Origin: a virus
Length of the DNA: 22,062 bases
Reading direction: 5' to 3' (one strand)
IMG/VR virus record: IMGVR_UViG_3300028829_004855
Location: 1-22,062 of that record
Position numbers and translations under genes: made by a program. How positions within the stretch are numbered: position 1 is the stretch's first letter; the number at the start of each line of letters is the position of its first letter. This document shows, piece by piece, positions 14,959 through 21,418 of this stretch. The notes beneath the pieces were generated by a model, which was not told where the DNA came from, did no database searches, and saw nothing but the letters and a program-made list of their open reading frames with translations.

Positions 14959-15542
14959 TATATTTTATGTATAAAATTTAAATTACCAGTTATATCTATA
15001 TACTTATCAAAAATTCTTTCTTCAAAAAAATGATCAGCTAGTATATTACCATCTTGAAATACACTGAATCTTAATAGATCTAATTCGGTATAATTTAGGT
15101 TAAAATCGTTCTTTGGAAAATTACCTGCCCCAAATATAATATGAGGAGATTCACTTATACCAAATGTCTTATCTTCTAATGACTCATTTACTACCTCTTC
15201 CTTATTTATAAATACTTTAAAATACTGTTTTGGCTTGTGATCAAACTTTACACTTGTATTTACACCTGTATCTATTATCTTAGGTAATCTATAATATCTT
15301 GGTTTATCTTCGTATGTAATTGTTATTACTGTTTCATTCTTGTACAAATCTAAACCTGTATATCTTGGAACTAAAGCAAATACAGTTTTTTGTTCTATAG
15401 AATTATCCTTTAATATAAAGTCTAAAGTAAACTCAAAACTCTTATCACCACTCAGAAGTAAGTTAGAAGGGTTTTCAGGAAAAGTATCACAGATACTACT
15501 TGGCCAAAATAACCAAGGTTCACCTTTATTTATATTCAGCAT
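14958..15542 (-). CDS. Stand-alone LamG/concanavalin A-like domain protein
   Basis: The 194-aa protein is strand-rich, with the layout of a LamG-type jelly roll: SFEFTLDFI near 35, a YFKVFINKEEV strand pair near 107-117, and IIFGAGNFPKNDFNLNYTELDLLRFSVF towards the end (around 134-161), which matches the late strands of LamG domains. Similar strands occur in the domains inserted in the two GT7 proteins of this cassette. No catalytic glucanase motif, signal peptide or membrane segment is visible, so a binding role (glycan or protein scaffold) is more likely than catalysis. It lies between B2 (17-nt overlap) and B1 (one shared base), which suggests it works with these two related enzymes. The fold call is inferred from pattern only. 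Confidence 0.6.
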   Translation of the reverse strand: MLNINKGEPWLFWPSSICDTFPENPSNLLLSGDKSFEFTLDFILKDNSIEQKTVFALVPRYTGLDLYKNETVITITYEDKPRYYRLPKIIDTGVNTSVKFDHKPKQYFKVFINKEEVVNESLEDKTFGISESPHIIFGAGNFPKNDFNLNYTELDLLRFSVFQDGNILADHFFEERIFDKYIDITGNLNFIHKI

Positions 15543-16899
15543 ATAATTCTTTAAATTGAGGAAATGTTCCTAAAAAGTTAGTATTTCTTCTATTATCATA
15601 CTCATCTACAAACCTTATAAAATCTTTTCTATATTTATCTTGATCGAAATTTGATGTTCCTATTGAATAATCGTATAGTCTTTTAATCTTTTGTATTTCA
15701 ACATTTGAAAATCCGTAATTATCTTTTGTAAATTCCTTAATACCGTAGTATAATGCTTTTTCAGCTGCTTTTAATATTAATTCTTTTTGTTCTGGTGTAA
15801 GTATTTTAACAGATAAATGTGTAGGCCATCTAAGGTACGCTGTATCTAACTGTAATGCGGATACCCAGTATCTTTCTCCATTCGCGTGTTTCTTTTTATA
15901 TTCAAAAACTCTATCTATTAAGTCTGAATAAGAGAATACAGATAAAGCATTATAAGTGGCCATAATATTTATTGTTACTTTTGGTAATTCTGTTAATATT
16001 TTATCTATATTAGTCCAAAACTTTTCATATTTTAAACCAAACCTACTATATTCAGCTTGAGCACCGGTTGCTTCCACTGAAGTAAATACTATAAGTTCTC
16101 TTACCTTGTTATTTTCACATAAATCTTTAGCTATTTCTATAAATCTATCTACTAGTTTATCTGGTACGCCTAAGTTAGTGTTTATCGAAAGAGATAAGTT
16201 AGGGTTAATTGATGGGTTATCTCTAATGTACTCTAAAACTTTCCATACATCTTTGGACATTAAAGGTTCCCCACCGGTCATTCTAAAGGTATGTAAATCT
16301 GGGTATAAATCAGGCCACCATTTCCAAAATGCTTCTACATAAGGATTAAATTCTGATTGTTTATAAGGCATTTGATCTCTTGCTTTTATATCGTCAATAG
16401 AATTAAATTTATGTTCTGTTGGGTATCCCCCATATTTCTCTATTTCTTCTACCCATTTAGATGAATATTGAGGTCCACAGTAAGAGCAAGCAAAATTACA
16501 TGCATTACCGAATGATACTTCTACGTATCTGGGGTTGAAATCTTTCCTCCAGTTACTATCTTTAATTTTATCAAAATCATTTAAAGACCATGGTTCAGCC
16601 GATTTAAATACTCTATCTGAAAATGAGTTTGAATTTTCTTCTATATTCCAACAGTAATTACATTCAGAAGGTTTTTCTCCTTCAAGCATTTGTTTTCTTC
16701 TTTTTTTCTTATGTCTAGTATTATGTAATGCCGATGGGTTACGTTTAAGTTCAGCTAAAGGTATTTTATGAGGAGAAGGGTGGTGACATGAATGAGTCAT
16801 CCCCGTTCCTAAATGTAAAGTAACTTGAGTCCATTTTGCTAAACAGAACCCACATCCTACCTTATCTAATTTCTTTTTTACCTCTGTTGGTGTAATCAT
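15526..16899 (-). CDS. Radical SAM protein B2 (CHHP-type N-terminal Twitch)
   Basis: The 457-aa protein is a close paralogue of B1. It has Cys16 and Cys19 (GCGFCLAKW), Cys38 in SCHHPSPHKIPLAEL (37-51), and Cys80/Cys83 (CNYC). The radical SAM core follows with CNACNF...: the motif itself is CNFACSYC (Cys134, 138, 141), then NPYVEAFWKWW (185-195) and TGGEPLM (208-214). Relative to B1 it lacks the long C-terminal tail and ends soon after YDNRRNTNFLGTFPQF. The extra Cys16 gives GCGFC, a CxxC absent from B1. It starts 4 nt inside the GT7 gene (ATGA-type overlap) and overlaps the LamG-like gene by 17 nt. Subfamily B thus flanks the lectin-like gene and adjoins the glycosyltransferases, making a carbohydrate-linked substrate plausible. 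Confidence 0.9.
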   Translation of the reverse strand: MITPTEVKKKLDKVGCGFCLAKWTQVTLHLGTGMTHSCHHPSPHKIPLAELKRNPSALHNTRHKKKRRKQMLEGEKPSECNYCWNIEENSNSFSDRVFKSAEPWSLNDFDKIKDSNWRKDFNPRYVEVSFGNACNFACSYCGPQYSSKWVEEIEKYGGYPTEHKFNSIDDIKARDQMPYKQSEFNPYVEAFWKWWPDLYPDLHTFRMTGGEPLMSKDVWKVLEYIRDNPSINPNLSLSINTNLGVPDKLVDRFIEIAKDLCENNKVRELIVFTSVEATGAQAEYSRFGLKYEKFWTNIDKILTELPKVTINIMATYNALSVFSYSDLIDRVFEYKKKHANGERYWVSALQLDTAYLRWPTHLSVKILTPEQKELILKAAEKALYYGIKEFTKDNYGFSNVEIQKIKRLYDYSIGTSNFDQDKYRKDFIRFVDEYDNRRNTNFLGTFPQFKELYAEYK

Positions 16900-18317
16900 A
16901 ACTTAATATCTAACATCTTAGCCCAAGGTGTTAATTTAGTTTCTTTTACTAATTCGTATTTTAATTGTTTTATTCCATCTCCTTTGTAATCCCAGCTTCC
17001 TTTTTGCATTTCTAATACATATCTTCTTTCATTTCTTGCTGTTGTTTCTCCTTTTACAAACTTACCATCTACTATTCCTTCATCAGGATGTGGTAAACAT
17101 CTCATTCTACCTTCTACTCTGTGCGGTATTATAGAGTTAGGTACTTGCAGATCTTCTTGTTTAATTTCTGCATTAAATATTTCTATATTATTATCTTCTT
17201 TATTAAGATCAATATCAATGGTTAGACCTTCCATAGGTTTATTATTATGAAGAGATTTAACTTCTTCAGGGCTAAGTGCTCTTTTCCATGCCTGTACTTT
17301 TGCTATATCTCCCTTAAAAAACTTAAAGCTACTATCTTCAGATTCAGATGGTGACATACCTAAGTAAAAATCGTTTGATCCGTAACTTTTTAATTTCCCT
17401 GAGAATCTTAATGGGGAAGGGCTCCCTAACCCTACTTTTGAATCTATCTCTGTACCGTTTAAGTATAGGTGAGCTAGATGTTTTTTATCATCTAACACTG
17501 CTGTTACCCAAGACCATTGTTTATCGTATCTCTTCAACCACATATAGTTATGTTTATTGAAACTATTCCAAAACGTATAAGAAACTGCCCTAGAGTTGTT
17601 AAAAGATAGCCCGTAATCATATCCTGGTAGTCTAAATATAGGATACTCTACATACTTTCTTTTTTCATCCCCTATTAAAAAGACGTTATTTTTATCAGGT
17701 TGTTGGTAACATCTAACTAATGCTGAAATTGTATGTGATCTGGTTGTTAATCCTCTATACTCTTTTTGATAAGGTATTTTAGCATACGAATTTTTTCCAT
17801 TAAAAGATATATACTTTTGATTATTTAATTCTACAGGTAAATAACTATCATTTGTCATACCTTCTAAATGACATCTCCAAAATAGATCATCATCTTCCAT
17901 GCCCCAGTCCCAATAATCATTAGAGTAGCCATTTGTTGCTTCCACTTGTTCTTTTGTAAATAAAACAGCACCTCCAAAATACTCATGATATTTTAATTGA
18001 TAATCCATTTGCTGTATTTTAGTGGCTATGTGTCTAGGAGCATCTGCAGGGTAAGAATAATCAGCACCACCGTCCTCATCAGGAATCATATCAATATCAT
18101 GCCATACTATATAATCACAACCATCTTCAAAAGCATGTTTAGCTCCTATATTTTTAGTTGCACCTCTGTTAAAGAGTTTATCATCTACTTGATGAACAAT
18201 ATATATCTGAAAATCTATACCCTGATTTTTAAGGTACTTACCTATTTTAGGTATAAACTCATTCATATGCAATTCTCTATTTCTATACGGTACGCAAACT
18301 CCTAATTTATGTTTCAT
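16896..18317 (-). CDS. GT7 galactosyltransferase-like protein with inserted LamG domain (GT7a)
   Basis: Residues 1-150 match the beta-1,4-galactosyltransferase (GT7) fold: VPYRNRE (9-15), FNRGATKNIG (49-58), the metal-binding HDID (73-76), EYFGG (112-116) and WGMEDDD (138-144). Residues about 168-355 are a LamG/concanavalin A-like domain: YISFNGKNSYAKIP, WSWVTAVLDDKKHLAHLYLNG and FKFFKGDIAKVQAWKRALS. The GT7 C-terminal segment then resumes (GRMRCLPHPDEG, about 403-414, with His410 where GT7 enzymes place a metal-binding His; the usual Met is Cys). Tyr113 before FGG corresponds to the residue that favours UDP-Gal over UDP-GalNAc in animal enzymes. The LamG module is therefore inserted inside the catalytic domain. 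Family assignment is strong; donor and acceptor are inferred. Confidence 0.85.
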   Translation of the reverse strand: MKHKLGVCVPYRNRELHMNEFIPKIGKYLKNQGIDFQIYIVHQVDDKLFNRGATKNIGAKHAFEDGCDYIVWHDIDMIPDEDGGADYSYPADAPRHIATKIQQMDYQLKYHEYFGGAVLFTKEQVEATNGYSNDYWDWGMEDDDLFWRCHLEGMTNDSYLPVELNNQKYISFNGKNSYAKIPYQKEYRGLTTRSHTISALVRCYQQPDKNNVFLIGDEKRKYVEYPIFRLPGYDYGLSFNNSRAVSYTFWNSFNKHNYMWLKRYDKQWSWVTAVLDDKKHLAHLYLNGTEIDSKVGLGSPSPLRFSGKLKSYGSNDFYLGMSPSESEDSSFKFFKGDIAKVQAWKRALSPEEVKSLHNNKPMEGLTIDIDLNKEDNNIEIFNAEIKQEDLQVPNSIIPHRVEGRMRCLPHPDEGIVDGKFVKGETTARNERRYVLEMQKGSWDYKGDGIKQLKYELVKETKLTPWAKMLDIKL

Positions 18318-19744
18318 TATGTTAATGCATCTATTTTTATATACTTATCTTCTTCTATTTTAATACTACTTCTATACTTACAAGTAGAAAGGCCGTCTTT
18401 ACTGTAATTACTAGACCCTGAGTTTGTAAGTCTATAATATCTCAATTGGTTTTCTCTACTACTCCAATCTTTCCAGTAGCCATCTACGTAACCGCCTTCA
18501 CTGTGTTTTAGTAATTTATATACTCCTTTCCTACGGTAAGGAAATTTTAATCTGGATACCTTTGAGGTTTTCAAGTATTGAATTTTAACATTTTGTATTT
18601 CACCATCATTATAGCCACCAGAAGTATCTAATAACTTATTTTTTAATTTAGAAAAATTACTACTGTCAAAATATGCATACCATCTATCTTTTACAAAATC
18701 GTTTGTTTCGTTTAATGGTTTATTCGCATCACTCATAAATAACTTTCTAACTTCCTCTAAAGAAAGTTCACCGTTTAAAATACCAAAGTTACTTATACTT
18801 CCTTTAAAAAACTTTTGTTTTTTATCTCTAGTTGGGTCTGCTACTCCAAGATATAAGTAGGGTTCCTCTTCATATAACCTTAATGCTCTATTACCCCAGT
18901 ACTTTGTTCCTACTTCTTTACCGTTAATAAAATACTGTACTCTATTTAACTTAGGATTAACATTTATGAAAACTTGTAAAGGAAGATTAGGTATAAAATC
19001 TGATGTAATAGAAACTGGTGTATTATCTTTTAGAAAAAGTTCAAATTTATACCTACTAAAGGAATTAAACGAAAGGTTTAAATCAAGCCCTGGTATACCG
19101 AATACGGCAAACTCGTCTGTAATTTCACTAGGATCACAGTCTATAACATCTGGGAAGAATGTTACTATGTAGGAATACGGTCTAACAGTTCTGTATTTGT
19201 TTTTAATCCTTATAAAAGACTTTTTACCAGAAAAATACATTGCTTTTTTATCTATATTAACTGTTCTATAACTTTCGTTTTCAAGATAAAGATCTAATTC
19301 TCTGCATCTCAATAGAAGATCATCATCTTCAAATCCCCATCCTTTATATCGGTTAGAATATCCGTTTATTAATTGGAAATCTTTTACTGAAAATAGTGTT
19401 ACTCCTCCAAAATAATTACGTTGTATAGATCTGTTGAAATCTCCATCACTTATAAAATGGTTAGCAAGCTGTAAAGGCTTATCGCTATATGTATAATCAC
19501 AATCTACAGGTAACATATCTACATCATGAAAAACTACATAATCACATCCTCTATTTATAGCTTCTAGAAACCCTATATTCAATAACTTACCTCTATTAAA
19601 TTTTTTCTTATCTATTTGATCTACTACAATAATACAGTATTCATACTCTAAACTTTTATTAAGATAGTCTTTTATTTCTTTTAAAAAAAGTTTAAGCTGT
19701 TTTGCCCTATTTCTGTAAGGTACAATAACACCGAGTTTGTGCAT
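18317..19744 (-). CDS. GT7 galactosyltransferase-like protein with inserted LamG-like domain (GT7b)
   Basis: The 475-aa paralogue of GT7a has the same layout. The GT7 half shows VPYRNR (8-13), FNRGKLLNIGF (49-59), FHDVDMLP (72-79), NYFGG (110-114) and WGFEDDD (136-142). A divergent LamG-like domain spans about 168-350 (MYFSGKKSFIRIKN; VQYFINGKEVG; FKGSISNFGILNGELSLEEV). The GT7 C-terminus resumes with GVYKLLKHSEGGYVDG and ends with DGLSTCKYRSS. The metal-site His is kept, with Leu in place of the usual Met. Sequence between the shared blocks is much diverged, so the duplication is old or the acceptors differ. It shares one base with both the 58-aa gene and GT7a, so the two enzymes are probably made together. 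Confidence 0.85.
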   Translation of the reverse strand: MHKLGVIVPYRNRAKQLKLFLKEIKDYLNKSLEYEYCIIVVDQIDKKKFNRGKLLNIGFLEAINRGCDYVVFHDVDMLPVDCDYTYSDKPLQLANHFISDGDFNRSIQRNYFGGVTLFSVKDFQLINGYSNRYKGWGFEDDDLLLRCRELDLYLENESYRTVNIDKKAMYFSGKKSFIRIKNKYRTVRPYSYIVTFFPDVIDCDPSEITDEFAVFGIPGLDLNLSFNSFSRYKFELFLKDNTPVSITSDFIPNLPLQVFINVNPKLNRVQYFINGKEVGTKYWGNRALRLYEEEPYLYLGVADPTRDKKQKFFKGSISNFGILNGELSLEEVRKLFMSDANKPLNETNDFVKDRWYAYFDSSNFSKLKNKLLDTSGGYNDGEIQNVKIQYLKTSKVSRLKFPYRRKGVYKLLKHSEGGYVDGYWKDWSSRENQLRYYRLTNSGSSNYSKDGLSTCKYRSSIKIEEDKYIKIDALT

Positions 19745-19920
19745 TACTCAGTTTCTTCTCCTTTAGCAACTTTCATGTATTCAGATAAGTAGTACTGTGT
19801 TCTATCGCCCCATTCGTCTTTATCTATTTCTTCAAACCATAAACTTAATGCATCTAAAGAATTAGCTATAGATTCTAATGCTTTTACTTGCCTTTCTTCT
19901 AAACTTGTATTTTTACTCAT
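19744..19920 (-). CDS. Small 58-aa acidic helical protein
   Basis: The frame runs from ATG at 19920 to TAA at 19744. It overlaps the upstream glycosyltransferase by 4 nt (ATGA) and shares one base with the downstream GT7b start (TAATG), the same coupling seen through the cassette, which strongly supports translation. The product begins MSKNTSLEERQVKALESIAN, predicted helical, then SLWFEEIDKDEWGDRTQYYL, and ends KVAKGEETE. It has no Cys, no signal peptide and no membrane segment. Function is unknown. It is the smallest intact gene among the modifying enzymes, so a partner or chaperone role, or less likely a modified peptide (it contains Trp and Tyr residues), can be considered. Confidence 0.75.
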   Translation of the reverse strand: MSKNTSLEERQVKALESIANSLDALSLWFEEIDKDEWGDRTQYYLSEYMKVAKGEETE

Positions 19921-20765
19921 ACTAAAACTATTTTATTTGTTAATGACGACCAATTGGAATAGTCCTCATAATTAATATACGAAAATTCTTTTAGTTCTTC
20001 AACTAAATACTCAGGATTCTTTACATCTATTTTCCAATTAGAATCCTTTATAGCATTGTACATAACCTTATATTCATCGGAATATGAATAGTCTTGTTTA
20101 TTCTCTGCTACTTTTTTTATTCTTTCTACACAGGTTTCATCCCATTTAAAATGGTGAACTTGTACAAAGCAATCTTCTATCGGCATTCTCTTAGGGTGTT
20201 CTTTACCCCAGCTATTGGTACCGTCTTGGAAATCAGCATAATGCTGTCCAGGAGTAACCCATTGGTGTCCTTTCATTAAAGTAACTTTGTTAGGACAAGC
20301 ACCGGACATTGGATATCTAAAAAACCCTGCTAATGGAAATTCTTTGTGAATATCCGTGTCTCTCTCAACTTTTGGAAAAGTACCATCTTTACCTATACGG
20401 TCTATGAACCCACCGGTAACAAAGTCATATCCATATCTTTCACATTGTTTAATAATATAGTCGATGTCGTCTGGGTATACTTGTAGTTCGTCATCGTCTG
20501 CTACTATCCACCAATCATTTGGTTTGGTGTTTTTTACTATGTTATATATTTCAGTGACCTTGTTCCAGTTATATTTATCTTCTGTAAATACCATAAAGGG
20601 TTCAATCCCGAGTTCTTCTATCTCCTCGAGTATTCCATCGTCTTTACCTTGTCGGTAAACTGCAACGTGTATTTTATCTACCTTATCCTGGTAGTGTTTT
20701 AACATATGAGGAAGGATGTGTGTATTCTCTCCTACTACGGTAACTAAATTAAGTTTACTAGCCAT
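19917..20765 (-). CDS. Glycosyltransferase, GT2/GT92-like (Glyco_tranf_2_4 type)
   Basis: The 282-aa protein has a GT-A nucleotide-binding start (LVTVVGENTHILPHMLKHY, residues 7-25). The metal-binding strand is WWIVADDDELQVYP (85-98), with Asp90-Asp92 as the DxD equivalent. GQHYADF (173-179) and QVHHFKWD (202-209) form the C-terminal His-containing motif typical of the glycosyltransferase 2_4/GT92-like group. Known: such enzymes transfer sugars to glycans or glycolipids in the cytoplasm. It overlaps the SGNH-like gene by 22 nt and the 58-aa gene by 4 nt. The family differs clearly from the two GT7 enzymes, so at least two distinct linkages may be formed. Donor sugar is not predictable. Confidence 0.8.
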   Translation of the reverse strand: MASKLNLVTVVGENTHILPHMLKHYQDKVDKIHVAVYRQGKDDGILEEIEELGIEPFMVFTEDKYNWNKVTEIYNIVKNTKPNDWWIVADDDELQVYPDDIDYIIKQCERYGYDFVTGGFIDRIGKDGTFPKVERDTDIHKEFPLAGFFRYPMSGACPNKVTLMKGHQWVTPGQHYADFQDGTNSWGKEHPKRMPIEDCFVQVHHFKWDETCVERIKKVAENKQDYSYSDEYKVMYNAIKDSNWKIDVKNPEYLVEELKEFSYINYEDYSNWSSLTNKIVLV

Positions 20766-21418
20766 TCTTTATTCTCTATTCTATTAATTATATAGTTTGC
20801 AAATTGTTTATTTCCTTTCCAGCTAAAATGTTGGTCTTTAATTTCGTTATTAGTTGCTTCAAAAATTGTTTCATACTTATTATTACCTAACCATTTTTCA
20901 GATCCTACTGGATAATCATTTTTCCATTCATAGTGACTCCAAAATAAAGTGTTAATTCCCCTATTTTTTAATTCATATGCTAAATCCTTAATTAAATCAA
21001 TATAAAAATTTTCCCAAATTTTTTCATAAGGTCTTACTTGATTGTCTATAAAAGATGTGACTATTTGTTTTTCCTCTTCATTATGCCATTGTTCAAAATC
21101 TCTTAGTCTATAGGCACTTATACTGCTAATATTTTTTTTATTTCTACTAATAGATAAGGTAGATTTTACATCGGAATCACTTATAATTACTATATCTCCT
21201 TTTTTTATATTTTTTAATGCTCTTATAAAGTTAACTATAATGTACATAGTAGCACCCATCTTATAAAAAGGTTTTTCTTCTATCATATTAAAGTAATCAG
21301 ATACGATTTCCGTCCAAAGTTTATCTTCGGGTTTTTTCCATTGGTAGTAAGGTTGTTCTGGTCTACATCCGGCACCCCAAGTAAAACAATCTCCAAAAAA
21401 CCAAATTTTATTCTGCAT
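20744..21418 (-). CDS. SGNH-hydrolase-like protein with Cys in the nucleophile position
   Basis: The 224-aa protein opens with WFFGDCFTWGAG (6-17), an SGNH block I in which the expected Ser is Cys11 (codon TGT in gene sense). IVIISDSDV (76-84) is a central strand, and DQHFSWKGN (195-203) gives the C-terminal Asp/His block (Asp195, His197, spaced DxH rather than DxxH). The remainder has the size of a single SGNH domain, with no signal peptide. Family knowledge predicts ester hydrolysis or acyl transfer; a Cys nucleophile could act as a thiol acyltransferase or the site could be inactive. It overlaps both neighbours (11 and 22 nt). A second SGNH protein with normal Ser ends the cassette at 4973-6178. 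Confidence 0.7.
   Translation of the reverse strand: MQNKIWFFGDCFTWGAGCRPEQPYYQWKKPEDKLWTEIVSDYFNMIEEKPFYKMGATMYIIVNFIRALKNIKKGDIVIISDSDVKSTLSISRNKKNISSISAYRLRDFEQWHNEEEKQIVTSFIDNQVRPYEKIWENFYIDLIKDLAYELKNRGINTLFWSHYEWKNDYPVGSEKWLGNNKYETIFEATNNEIKDQHFSWKGNKQFANYIINRIENKEWLVNLI

Noticed and set aside
6178-16899. Radical SAM genes as antiviral viperin-like enzymes
   Set aside because: They carry N-terminal Twitch cysteines and GGEP-type motifs and lack any viperin-like layout; no nucleotide kinase neighbour is present. Seven tandem copies next to glycosyltransferases fits modification better.
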